DNA from: Labilibacter sediminis
GTDB taxonomy: Bacteria; Bacteroidota; Bacteroidia; Bacteroidales; Marinilabiliaceae
NCBI RefSeq assembly: GCF_005877885.1
Contig: NZ_VCHY01000002.1
Span: 186,001 to 250,000 of the forward strand
Length of the DNA: 64,000 nucleotides
Direction: 5' to 3'
This document shows, piece after piece, positions 1 through 7,847 of this stretch. Both the position numbers and the translations under genes were made by a program. Position 1 is the first letter of the stretch. Every line of letters starts with the position of its first letter. The notes beneath the pieces were generated by a model. The model saw only the letters and a list, made by a program, of their open reading frames with translations, did not search any database and was not told the origin of the DNA.

Positions 1-2
1 TC

Positions 3-2003
3 GATACCAATATTATATCCTTACGTCAGCTGGTGGAACTACTGTCATCTATCCATTACGTGCCTGATATTTCACTTCAAAACCTGGATAAGAAAACCGA
101 AACCAAAACGCAGAATAAAAAGCTTCTGTACAAAATAGGCGTGGCAGGATTTGTGTTCGGAAATGTAATGCTATACAGCCTTCCGGAATATTTTAATGGC
201 GAACCCATTGAAGGCTCATTCGGCAACTTTTTATACTACCTGATGTATGTACTTACTATTCCATTGGTATTTTATAGCGGCAGCGATTACCTTATTTCAG
301 CGTACAAAAACTTACGCAAGGGAATTGTTATCATCGATTTACCCATTGCCATTGGTATATTAGCTCTGTTTTTTGTTACCAGTTATGAAGTATTGCTGGG
401 TATTGGACCTGGCTATTCAGATAGCCTTTCAGGCTTTCTTTTCTTTCTACTTCTGGGCAGATGGTACCAAGGCAAAACCTATCAGGCGCTTGCCTTCGAC
501 CGCGATTACAAATCTTACTTTCCGGTAGCTGTTACACGCTTAAACGGACAAGAAGAAAGTATCCTGCTCGAAGAAGTACAAGAAGGCGATGCACTTCTCA
601 TCAGAAACAAAGAACTAATACCAGCCGATGCCGTTTTAGTGGAAGGTACCGCATTAATAGATTATAGTTTTGTGACCGGAGAATCTGCCCCCGTGCTAAA
701 AAAGAAGGACGATTTTTTATATGCCGGTGGAATACAAACTGGCGGAGCCATCACCATTAAGGTAAACAAAGAAGTAGCACAAAGTCACCTTACGCAGTTG
801 TGGAACCAAAGTGAAAAAGATGCACCTAACCCCAAATCACTTACCTCTTTAATCGATCGCATCAGTGGAAAATTTACACTAGCAGTAATCATTATTGCTT
901 TGGCAGGATTTGGAGCATGGCTATATCTTGATAGTTTTAAAACCGCTTTAATGGTGCTTACTTCTGTATTGATAGTAGCATGTCCTTGTGCACTGGCTCT
1001 TTCTATTCCATTTACCTTTGGGAGTACCATGCGCATTTTTGGCCAGCACGGCTTATATATTAAAAACGCCGAGGTTATTGAACGACTGACGCACATCAAC
1101 ACCATTGTTTTTGATAAAACCGGCACACTGACCAAGCCGGAGGAAAACAGTATTACATATCATGGCGAACAATTAACGAAGGACGAACTGAGTATGGTGG
1201 TATCACTGGCCCGACAATCAACTCATCCACTAAGCAACGCCATCAGTACTTTTTATGCAAACATAGCATTGCTCAAAACCTTTGGTTACACCGAAGTGGC
1301 AGGCCGGGGTATTTTTGCCACCATCAATAACATAGAAATTAAACTGGGCGCAATGGAGTATGTACATTCGGCATATACAGCCCAACAAAACCCGGAAACC
1401 TCATCAGTATATCTATCCATCAACGGCTACTACAAAGGATTTTTTAAAATTGGCAATCAATACCGCAATGGCATTAGCAAAGTACTTCAAAACCTAAAAA
1501 AACAATACGATCTCTTTCTCCTGTCCGGCGATAATGACGCAGAAAAAGAAAACCTTGGGCATTTCTTTAATGAAAACAGAATGCTCTTTAACCAGAAACC
1601 TCGCGATAAGATGAATTTTATTGCACAATTAAAAAAAGAAGGCAAGTCAGTATTGATGACAGGTGATGGCTTAAACGATTCCGGTGCCTTTATGAGTAGC
1701 GATGTAGCCTTGTCTTTAGCCGACGACATTTACCACTTTTCGCCTGCCGGCGATGCCATACTCGAAGCCGGTCGCTTTGCTCATTTTCATCAATACATCA
1801 GGTTTGCTAAAAAAAGTTTAACCATAGTTAAGCAAAGTTTTTTAATTTCGTTTTTTTATAATGCCATTGGTTTAGGATTTGCCATCACCGGCAACCTGTC
1901 GCCTGTTGTGGCTGCTATATTAATGCCGGTAAGCTCCATAACAGTGGTGGCCTTTACCACTTTTTCAACACGTATTAAAGGAAACAGAATACTAAAGAAA
2001 TAA
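3..2003 (+). CDS. Heavy-metal (probably copper) P1B-type ATPase, 5' end outside the window
   Basis: This is a membrane pump that couples ATP hydrolysis to heavy-metal translocation. All core P-type motifs are visible, numbered from the GTG at 33: TGES at 215-218, the metal-binding membrane motif CPC at 317-319, the phosphorylated aspartate in DKTGT at 361, the HP dipeptide near 398 and GDGLND at 544-549. The frame stays open upstream of 33 to the window edge, and the first residues look like the end of an N-terminal metal-binding domain. The gene is therefore almost certainly cut by the window, and the GTG is not its start. CPC plus HP fits Cu+/Ag+ pumps. The divergent N-terminus resembles the CcoI branch used in cytochrome oxidase assembly, but no cco genes are visible, so I give no symbol. 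The stop is 14 bases before pssA. Confidence 0.9.
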   Translation, partial: DTNIISLRQLVELLSSIHYVPDISLQNLDKKTETKTQNKKLLYKIGVAGFVFGNVMLYSLPEYFNGEPIEGSFGNFLYYLMYVLTIPLVFYSGSDYLISAYKNLRKGIVIIDLPIAIGILALFFVTSYEVLLGIGPGYSDSLSGFLFFLLLGRWYQGKTYQALAFDRDYKSYFPVAVTRLNGQEESILLEEVQEGDALLIRNKELIPADAVLVEGTALIDYSFVTGESAPVLKKKDDFLYAGGIQTGGAITIKVNKEVAQSHLTQLWNQSEKDAPNPKSLTSLIDRISGKFTLAVIIIALAGFGAWLYLDSFKTALMVLTSVLIVACPCALALSIPFTFGSTMRIFGQHGLYIKNAEVIERLTHINTIVFDKTGTLTKPEENSITYHGEQLTKDELSMVVSLARQSTHPLSNAISTFYANIALLKTFGYTEVAGRGIFATINNIEIKLGAMEYVHSAYTAQQNPETSSVYLSINGYYKGFFKIGNQYRNGISKVLQNLKKQYDLFLLSGDNDAEKENLGHFFNENRMLFNQKPRDKMNFIAQLKKEGKSVLMTGDGLNDSGAFMSSDVALSLADDIYHFSPAGDAILEAGRFAHFHQYIRFAKKSLTIVKQSFLISFFYNAIGLGFAITGNLSPVVAAILMPVSSITVVAFTTFSTRIKGNRILKK

Positions 2004-2017
2004 CAGAAGATAAAACA

Positions 2018-2752
2018 ATGAAAATAAAACAACATATCCCCAACTTTATTACCAGCTTAAATTTATTTTGCGGAGCTCTTAGTGTTTTCGCTGCCTTTCA
2101 CGGCTTTATATCAGAAGCTGCCCTCCTTATTTTTGCAGGTGCTCTTTTCGATTTCTCGGATGGTTTTGCAGCCCGTGCGCTTAAAGCCTATTCGCCCATG
2201 GGAAAGGAGTTGGACTCATTAGCCGACATGATAAGTTTTGGTTTTGCACCTATGGTGATACTACATATGATGCTAAAAAAAGTAATGCTTGGAAGCTATG
2301 AAGCCGATTTTTTTAAGGAAGAAACGCTTACGCAGATCATTTTAATTGCACCGTTTGTGGCTACTGTATTTTCAGGATTACGCCTGGCTAAATTTAATGT
2401 CGACACACGCCAGTCAGAAAGTTTTATCGGCTTAACGACCACTGCCACCGGATTATTTTTAGCATCACTTGGATTTGTTTTTGCCAGAGAAGGCGATAAC
2501 TGGTTATTTGAACTGCTTCAAAACCAATGGTTATTATTGGCTTTTGTTCCTGTATTCTGCTTTTTACTGATCTCTGAGATACCCATGTTCTCCCTAAAGT
2601 TTAAGAACTTTTCACTGATCAAAAATCTAGACAAATACGCCTTACTTGTGGGAGGATTGTGCTTTATAATTTGGTTAGGTGTTGGCGGCATTGCTGTTAC
2701 CATTGCTTTATATGTGGCTTTTTCATTGGCGAAATTGGTGATGAAAAATTAA
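2018..2752 (+). CDS. pssA: CDP-diacylglycerol--serine O-phosphatidyltransferase
   Basis: An inner-membrane enzyme that makes phosphatidylserine from CDP-diacylglycerol and serine, the first step to phosphatidylethanolamine. The CDP-alcohol phosphatidyltransferase signature (DGxxAR, eight residues, GxxxDxxxD) is seen around residues 47-69 as DGFAARALKAYSPMGKELD followed by SLAD. About seven hydrophobic segments run through the 244 residues, which is a usual length for the family. It follows the P-type ATPase by 14 bases and may share its transcript. No terminator is obvious immediately after it; a dispersed repeat follows. Confidence 0.93.
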   Translation: MKIKQHIPNFITSLNLFCGALSVFAAFHGFISEAALLIFAGALFDFSDGFAARALKAYSPMGKELDSLADMISFGFAPMVILHMMLKKVMLGSYEADFFKEETLTQIILIAPFVATVFSGLRLAKFNVDTRQSESFIGLTTTATGLFLASLGFVFAREGDNWLFELLQNQWLLLAFVPVFCFLLISEIPMFSLKFKNFSLIKNLDKYALLVGGLCFIIWLGVGGIAVTIALYVAFSLAKLVMKN

Positions 2753-2766
2753 ACTCTTTTTTTAAA

Positions 2767-2862
2767 CACTAAGGAACACGAAGGGTTTTCACTAAGGTAC
2801 ACTAAGAGCATTACAATTTGCTTGGTGGTACTTTGTGAATGCACTTTGTGTACTTTGTGGTT
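2767..2862. repeat. Dispersed intergenic repeat with CTTTGTG words (copy 1)
   Basis: The non-coding stretch after pssA carries the words CACTAAGG, AACACGAAGG and TACACTAAGA, followed by their near-complements TACTTTGTG, CACTTTGTG and TACTTTGTGG. The two halves face each other and could form a long imperfect hairpin. The same vocabulary recurs at 16358-16553. I infer a palindromic dispersed repeat; no ORF is associated with it. Confidence 0.6.
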
Positions 2863-2893
2863 TACATTACATATACACTAAGACTTAACTTCA

Positions 2894-2924
2894 TAAAAAA
2901 GCCCTGTGGCATTCCCCAGGGCTT
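2894..2924 (-). terminator. Rho-independent terminator of the cydAB operon
   Basis: Read on the minus strand there is an 8-bp perfect stem (AAGCCCTG/CAGGGCTT) with a 10-base loop, immediately followed by six Ts. It sits 55 bases downstream of the CydX-like small ORF, which supports that ORF being part of the cyd transcript. Confidence 0.8.
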
Positions 2925-2979
2925 CAAGTTGAAATTGACTAGATTAATGAATGTTGAAAAAACATTGCTTTTTATCGGA

Positions 2980-3123
2980 CTAAATATCAAAATAATCCTC
3001 TTTCTTAACAGCATTGGCTTGCACCTTTTCAAATTTTTTAAGCACAAACCTTACGGCCTGATAACTAATTACAATCAGCAATGGCCAACTTAAGTACCAT
3101 AGTATTTCGTGTAAGTATTTCAT
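2980..3123 (-). CDS. Small CydX-like membrane protein downstream of cydB
   Basis: An ATG-started 47-residue ORF lies between cydB and the operon terminator. The N-terminus contains ILWYLSWPLL and continues as a single hydrophobic segment (about residues 7-28). A Lys-rich cytoplasmic-looking tail (VLKKFEKVQ) follows, ending KKEDYFDI. Proteobacterial CydX, the third subunit of cytochrome bd oxidase, is a 30-40-residue single-span peptide that begins MWYFAW. The WYLSW motif, the single span, the charged tail and the position after cydB match that pattern. The identity with CydX is inferred; the ORF and its placement are directly seen. It is 115 bases from cydB, and the gap holds a heptameric repeat. 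Confidence 0.65.
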   Translation of the reverse strand: MKYLHEILWYLSWPLLIVISYQAVRFVLKKFEKVQANAVKKEDYFDI

Positions 3124-3130
3124 TTTATTT

Positions 3131-3158
3131 AGTATAAAGTATAAAGACACAAGTATAA
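3131..3158. repeat. Heptameric microrepeat AGTATAA (cyd locus)
   Basis: Four consecutive 7-base units, AGTATAA, AGTATAA, AGACACA and AGTATAA. A near-complementary stretch, TCTTTATACTTTTGTCT, lies at about 3211-3227, so the cydB-to-CydX-like gap can fold. The same 7-base period (AGTATCA/TGATACT) appears at 34328-34357 and 53158-53187. Confidence 0.6.
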
Positions 3159-3238
3159 AAACTAAAGATGCATGACTTGAAACAACCTAATAACTCCTTT
3201 CTTTTGTCTTTCATCTTTATACTTTTGTCTAAAATCAT

Positions 3239-4372
3239 TTAATAAATATGAATATCGTCTGACTCTATTTCTTCCTGATCTATCTTACGGTTGTTGATGG
3301 CTTTCCATACATACCAGATATAAGCTAGCACAAACGGTATCATTAACGAAACATAGCTCATTACCGTAAGGGTAAAATGACTTGAACTCGCATTTTCAAT
3401 GGTAAGCGAACTTTGCAAACTACTTGCCGAAGGATAAAATGATGTATTGTTATATCCTGCCAACAGAAACAACATAAGAACCGTGAGTATTGTTCCGGGA
3501 CCTGTAAACCAAATTCCTTTTGAGCTGGTTTTTAACAGACTCGATATTATACCAAACAACACCAAAGCAACTCCAGTCAGAAAACCCAGCGCAACAATTG
3601 GCATCTCCATAAGGTTATGAAAATATTTAAAGGCTTGTAAAGACACTTCTTTGGTTTCAGGATTTACCGCAAATCCATCGCGAAGTAATAACCAGATGGT
3701 AAACGTTAAAAACATAAACACAAAAACAACTCCGTTGTATAACAAGTGCTTTTTAGCTCTTTGTAATATTTCTTTATGATCTACCGAATTCATAAAATAT
3801 AAAATAGCCATAACTCTGGCCAAAAAGAATACAGTTAATCCTAAGGACAGGTTATGCAGATTCAAAGCCGCTTCTAATCCATGATAGGCATTATCCCACT
3901 TAGACTGGTTGTATTCATTCACCGAAAAGTTGGCTCCGGTAAAAAAGGTAGCCACGGCTGTTCCAATAAAAATAGTTCCTATAAATCCATTGATAAACAA
4001 GAAGCTTTCGTAGGTTTTGGCACCGTATACATTACTCGGACGATTACGAAACTCATATGCTATGGCCTGAACCACAAAAGCAAATAAAATAATCATCCAC
4101 ACCCAATATGCACCACCAAAACTGGTACTATAGAACAAGGGGAAAGAAGCAAAAAAAGCACCTCCAAAAGTAACCAGGGTAGTAAAGGTAAACTCCCACT
4201 TTCTTCCTAAAGCATTAATCAGAATTGTTTTTTCATCTTTGGTTTTGCCTAAGGTAGAAATCAGGGTTTGTCCACCCTGAACAAACATTAAAAACACCAA
4301 AAAGGCTCCAAGCAACGAAACCAGAAACCACCAGTATTGTTGCAAAGCTAAATGTGATAAATTTTCAAACAT
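3239..4372 (-). CDS. cydB: Cytochrome bd ubiquinol oxidase subunit II
   Basis: Integral membrane subunit II of the cytochrome bd quinol oxidase, which reduces O2 to water with high affinity. The 377-residue protein has roughly eight or nine hydrophobic spans. It starts MFENLSHLALQQYWWFLVSLLGAFLVFLMF, written here as positions 1-30, a typical CydB beginning in which the first helix carries the GGQTL turn near residue 34. Its start codon shares one base with the cydA stop, so the two are translationally coupled. The CydX-like ORF follows, and then the terminator at 2894-2924. Confidence 0.95.
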   Translation of the reverse strand: MFENLSHLALQQYWWFLVSLLGAFLVFLMFVQGGQTLISTLGKTKDEKTILINALGRKWEFTFTTLVTFGGAFFASFPLFYSTSFGGAYWVWMIILFAFVVQAIAYEFRNRPSNVYGAKTYESFLFINGFIGTIFIGTAVATFFTGANFSVNEYNQSKWDNAYHGLEAALNLHNLSLGLTVFFLARVMAILYFMNSVDHKEILQRAKKHLLYNGVVFVFMFLTFTIWLLLRDGFAVNPETKEVSLQAFKYFHNLMEMPIVALGFLTGVALVLFGIISSLLKTSSKGIWFTGPGTILTVLMLFLLAGYNNTSFYPSASSLQSSLTIENASSSHFTLTVMSYVSLMIPFVLAYIWYVWKAINNRKIDQEEIESDDIHIY

Positions 4373-5970
4373 TATTGTTTCCTCCCTTCTTTTTTAGGTC
4401 CAATTTTAATTTGTTTGGTTAAGATTTTAATCTCTGCAATTAATAAAGCAGTAAAGGTGAACGCAAATAAAAAAAATGTTAACATTACCGAGCTGGTATC
4501 TATTTGCGAAACAGCTTTGGACGTAGTCATTAAATCCTGAATTACCCATGGCTGTCTTCCCACTTCAGCCACTATCCATCCTGCTTCAGAAGCTATATAA
4601 ACCAAAGGAATGGTCCATACTGCCGTCCATAATACAATCCTATTATTCTCCAGCTTGTTTTTAAACAATAACCAAAGAATGGCCAGAAACAGCATAAAGA
4701 AATGCCCTCCCAGGATAACCATAATATGAAAAGCATAAAAGGTTAAAGAGATAGGCGGAATCATTGTAAAAGCATTTTTTTCGAGCTGTAAAGGATCCGG
4801 ATCGTAATAACTTCCGTACCCAAAATACTTAAAGTAGTTATCAATCCACTGAGGATCATCAAACTTAGCACGCAAAACAGCTTCATCAGCTGACTTTTCC
4901 TTCTTTGCCTTTTTATATGCCACTAAAGTTTGCTGCGCTTCATAACCTCTCACGATTTTTTCCTTGTAAGACATGATACCCCGCTCTTTGTTACCCAAAA
5001 TTAAATCCTTAATACCGGGCACAAAAGCATCCACCTTTAAAAAGGCCATGTACGAAAGCATGTTGGGAATTTCAATCTTCAAACGAAAATCTTCATGAGC
5101 TGTACTGTCCATTGGATCGTCTTGCGGATCGCCTATTAAACCGATGGCTACCAGGGGAGCATTTGTTTTACCCTCATATAAAGCCTCCATTGCCGCAAAC
5201 TTCATGGGTTGGGTATGAGCCATTTCTCGTGCCGAGCTATCGCCGGATGCTATTAGCATAACCGATGCTACAGCACCAAAAGTAGCAGCCACTACCATAC
5301 TTCTTTTGGCAAATAAAATTTCTCTTCTTTTAAGTATAAACCATGCACTAACACCTACCACAAACACCGAAGCCAAAACAAATCCTGAAGTACTGGTGTG
5401 TAAAAACTTAGTGACGGCACTTGGAGAAAGAAATACTTCCCAGAAGTTAACCATTTCATTTCTGGCAGTATCCGGATTAAATTTCATCCCTCTTGGATCC
5501 TGCATCCAGGCATTGGCTACCAATATCCATACCGCCGACAAATTAGCGCCAATAGCTGTAAGCCAAGTAGACATCAGATGAAACTTTTTACTCACCTTAC
5601 CCCAACCAAAAAACATCACTGCCACAAAGGTACTTTCCATGAAAAAAGCCATAATGCCTTCTATAGCCAAGGGGGCACCAAATATATCGCCCACAAACCA
5701 GGAGTAGTTACTCCAGTTTGTTCCAAACTCAAATTCAAGAATAATACCGGTAGCTACACCAATGGCAAAATTTATCCCAAAGAGCTTCATCCAAAATTTG
5801 GTAATTCGTTTCCATTCGGGATTTCCGGTTTTCACATAAATGGTTTCCATAAAGGCTATAATAAAGCCTAATCCAAGAGTAAGAGGAACAAATATCCAGT
5901 GGTACATTGCAGTTAATGCAAACTGTGCCCTGGACCAGTTCACTAATGAGAGGTCAACAGATTCAAACAT
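4372..5970 (-). CDS. cydA: Cytochrome bd ubiquinol oxidase subunit I
   Basis: The haem-carrying subunit I of cytochrome bd oxidase. Candidate haem ligands are visible: His24 (in AMYHWIFVPL), His191 (in KFLHTSTSG) and Met417 (in FHIMVILGG). They correspond to His19, His186 and Met393 of the E. coli enzyme. The quinone-loop region runs from about 250 to 400 and ends in the canonical GRQPW at 471-475. At 532 residues it is the long-Q-loop kind. A 12-base gap separates it from the DUF4492 gene upstream. The set supports microaerobic respiration or O2 scavenging. Confidence 0.97.
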   Translation of the reverse strand: MFESVDLSLVNWSRAQFALTAMYHWIFVPLTLGLGFIIAFMETIYVKTGNPEWKRITKFWMKLFGINFAIGVATGIILEFEFGTNWSNYSWFVGDIFGAPLAIEGIMAFFMESTFVAVMFFGWGKVSKKFHLMSTWLTAIGANLSAVWILVANAWMQDPRGMKFNPDTARNEMVNFWEVFLSPSAVTKFLHTSTSGFVLASVFVVGVSAWFILKRREILFAKRSMVVAATFGAVASVMLIASGDSSAREMAHTQPMKFAAMEALYEGKTNAPLVAIGLIGDPQDDPMDSTAHEDFRLKIEIPNMLSYMAFLKVDAFVPGIKDLILGNKERGIMSYKEKIVRGYEAQQTLVAYKKAKKEKSADEAVLRAKFDDPQWIDNYFKYFGYGSYYDPDPLQLEKNAFTMIPPISLTFYAFHIMVILGGHFFMLFLAILWLLFKNKLENNRIVLWTAVWTIPLVYIASEAGWIVAEVGRQPWVIQDLMTTSKAVSQIDTSSVMLTFFLFAFTFTALLIAEIKILTKQIKIGPKKEGRKQ

Positions 5971-5982
5971 TTAAATAATTAT

Positions 5983-6186
5983 TTAAGGTATTGTTATTTG
6001 TTCAATGACGTAATTGGCACGATCCTCATCATTAGAGAATTCTTTTTTAAGCTTATTCTGGAAAAAGAAAAGCTTAAAAATCACAAACATGATAAGTAAT
6101 TTTAGCAAGATGATAAACCAAACCGATCTGGCCCAATCGGGCAGGTTTGTAAATCCTTCCACATAAAACTCAACGATTCTTTTCAT
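5983..6186 (-). CDS. DUF4492 small membrane protein, cydA-associated
   Basis: A 67-residue protein starting MKRIVEFYVEGF with one strong hydrophobic span (about residues 21-42, WFIILLKLLIMFVIFKLFFF) and a charged C-terminus. It matches the DUF4492 family, which I know from genes immediately upstream of cydA in Bacteroidota and Campylobacterota; its function is unknown, possibly oxidase assembly or stability. I choose the ATG at 6186. The frame is open further upstream to 6237, but those 17 codons (MIKFSWEFHAAIENYKR) belong to a repeated DNA element that also precedes hisH in the same way, so they are unlikely to be native protein. Confidence 0.82.
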   Translation of the reverse strand: MKRIVEFYVEGFTNLPDWARSVWFIILLKLLIMFVIFKLFFFQNKLKKEFSNDEDRANYVIEQITIP

Positions 6187-6285
6187 GCGTTTATAATTTT
6201 CAATTGCTGCATGGAACTCCCAAGAAAATTTAATCATTCGCTTGTGTGTAAAATTGAATAATTAAATTTTACATAGTCGTTTCAT
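6184..6285 (-). repeat. 102-bp dispersed element, copy A, directly before the DUF4492 start codon
   Basis: Copy A matches copy C (55340-55441) at 96 of 102 positions, without gaps. Read on the minus strand it begins ATGAAACGAC, carries a stem (AAATTTAATTATTCA ... TGAATGATTAAATTT type) around a loop containing ACACACAAG, then TTGGGAGTTCCATGCAGCAA, and ends AAACGCATG, where the ATG is the start codon of the downstream gene. The match stops at that codon: beyond it the DUF4492 and hisH genes are unrelated. See the findings for the compensatory changes. Confidence 0.85.
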
Positions 6286-6387
6286 CTGTCTAAATTTATT
6301 TTTCAATTGTCAGATGGAACTCCCAAATAAATTTGATCATCCGCCTGTGTGTTAATTTTGATAATCAAATTTGCATGGTCGTTTCAT
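6286..6387 (-). repeat. 102-bp element, copy B, diverged tandem copy
   Basis: Directly upstream of copy A on the minus strand lies a second, more diverged copy. It keeps ATGAAACGACCATG, a 9-bp stem AAATTTGAT/ATCAAATTT, ACACACAGG in the loop, TTGGGAGTTCCAT and CAATTGAAAA. Its stem differs from copies A and C by a paired change (G-C in B where A and C have A-T). The in-frame peptide of copy B, MIKFIWEFHLTIEK, ends at a stop codon. Confidence 0.75.
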
Positions 6388-6535
6388 ATCAATCACGACT
6401 TAGTCACAAATAAACATCTAGAAATATGAATTGTTGTGCCTCTTAACAAAAATTAAAGATTTTTTTCCGTAATTATTTTAAACCACAAACTCTCCTTATA
6501 TACAGGCTTCCCTTACAAAACCAAACTGTCTAAAC
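6388..6535. other. Non-coding stretch between the cyd 5' region and amt
   Basis: About 150 AT-rich bases between the tandem element and the amt terminator. This is where the cyd promoter should lie. I see TTTG words on the minus strand but no convincingly spaced TAnnTTTG partner. Confidence 0.3.
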
Positions 6536-6569
6536 ACAAAAAAGCAGCCGGAAAAAATTCCGACTGCTT
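6536..6569 (-). terminator. Rho-independent terminator of amt
   Basis: On the minus strand an AAGCAGTCGGAA/TTCCGGCTGCTT stem of 12 positions (one G-T-type mismatch) has a 4-base loop and a following T-run. It lies 38 bases after the amt stop. Confidence 0.82.
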
Positions 6570-6606
6570 CACATCAAATATAAAAGCTATGGTTATGTGC
6601 TTATTA

Positions 6607-7800
6607 TTAGTTGTAAGAACTTTGTCCGTGCTCGTGGATATCAAGTCCTTCTCTTTCCTCTTGTTCAGAAACTCTAAGTCCCATTGTAGCTTTAAGAACT
6701 CGGAATAAGATTAATCCTAAACCAAAGGCCCATGCACCAATTGAAACAACTCCTAAAGCCTGACTTCCTAACAAGGCAAAACCACCACCGTAAAATAAAC
6801 CACCGTCTGTTGCGAATAAACCTACTAATAAAGTACCTATTGCACCACATACACCGTGTACAGAGATTGCACCTACAGGATCATCCACCTTAAGTTTCTT
6901 ATCGAAGAACTCAATAGAGAATACTACTACAAAACCTGCGATAATACCGATGATAGTAGCTCCGGCCGGAGTAACAATATCACAACCAGCAGTAATTCCT
7001 ACTAAACCGGCTAATCCACCATTCAGTGTCATTGAAAGATCAGGCTTACCATAACGGAACCAGGTTACAAACATAGTTACTATAGCTCCGGCAGCAGCCG
7101 CAAGGTTAGTGGTAATAAAGATGCTCGCTACAGCATTTGCGTTATCTCCACTTATAGCCAACTGAGAACCCGGGTTAAAACCAAACCAACCCATCCAAAG
7201 GATAAATACACCAAGTGCACCTAACACCATGTTGTGACCAGGGATTGCGTTTGCTGTTCCGTTATATTTTCCAATACGAGGTCCAATTGTCCAAGCTCCT
7301 GCAAGTGCTGCCCAACCACCAACAGAGTGAACTACTGTAGAACCTGCAAAGTCATGAAATGGCGTATCTAAAGTAGATAACCATCCACCACCCCAAACCC
7401 AGTGTCCTGAGATAGGATAAATAACTACTGTAATCACTACGGAGAAAATAAGGTAAGTACTAAACTTTGTGCGTTCAGCCATGGCTCCTGAAACAATAGT
7501 TGCAGCTGTTGCAGCAAAAACTGTTTGAAAAAACAGGTTATGATAGTCACCCGGTTCGTTATAAAAGAAGTCGAAAGCTCCGAAAAAGGCACCTTCACCT
7601 CCATACATGATACTATAACCTATAATCCAGAATGTTAATGAACCTAACGAGAAATCCATAAAGTTTTTCATGATAATATTACCAACGTTTTTAGCTCTGG
7701 TAAAACCTGCCTCAACCAAGGCAAACCCTGCCTGCATAAAAAACACCAGAATACCTGCCAGAAGTACCCATAATATATCTAAAGCGCTGTTTGCATCCAT
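6607..7800 (-). CDS. amt: Ammonium transporter Amt
   Basis: Inner-membrane ammonium channel/transporter of the Amt/MEP/Rh family. The twin pore histidines are seen in FAGSTVVHSVGG and in GAISVHGVCGAIG, and the family's conserved aspartate region is HDFAGSTVVH. The 397 residues are without a signal peptide and contain about eleven hydrophobic spans, as usual. glnK lies 47 bases upstream on the same strand. This is the classical amt-glnK pair, in which PII plugs the channel when nitrogen is plentiful. Order on the minus strand is porin, glnK, amt, terminator. Confidence 0.96.
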   Translation of the reverse strand: MDANSALDILWVLLAGILVFFMQAGFALVEAGFTRAKNVGNIIMKNFMDFSLGSLTFWIIGYSIMYGGEGAFFGAFDFFYNEPGDYHNLFFQTVFAATAATIVSGAMAERTKFSTYLIFSVVITVVIYPISGHWVWGGGWLSTLDTPFHDFAGSTVVHSVGGWAALAGAWTIGPRIGKYNGTANAIPGHNMVLGALGVFILWMGWFGFNPGSQLAISGDNANAVASIFITTNLAAAAGAIVTMFVTWFRYGKPDLSMTLNGGLAGLVGITAGCDIVTPAGATIIGIIAGFVVVFSIEFFDKKLKVDDPVGAISVHGVCGAIGTLLVGLFATDGGLFYGGGFALLGSQALGVVSIGAWAFGLGLILFRVLKATMGLRVSEQEEREGLDIHEHGQSSYN

Positions 7801-7847
7801 AATATTGTAATTTTAAATTTTTTAAATCAGATTAATTTCCAGATGAA

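Noticed and set aside
2839-3093. Plus-strand open frame of 84 codons after pssA
   Set aside because: It runs through a dispersed repeat, the cyd terminator and the antisense of the CydX-like ORF; composition is not protein-like.
3131-3158. CRISPR array
   Set aside because: The period is only 7 bases with no spacers; no cas genes in the window.
6184-6285. Insertion sequence or transposase remnant in the 102-bp element
   Set aside because: No terminal inverted repeats, no transposase fragment and exact termination at ATG codons; recorded as an element of unknown nature.
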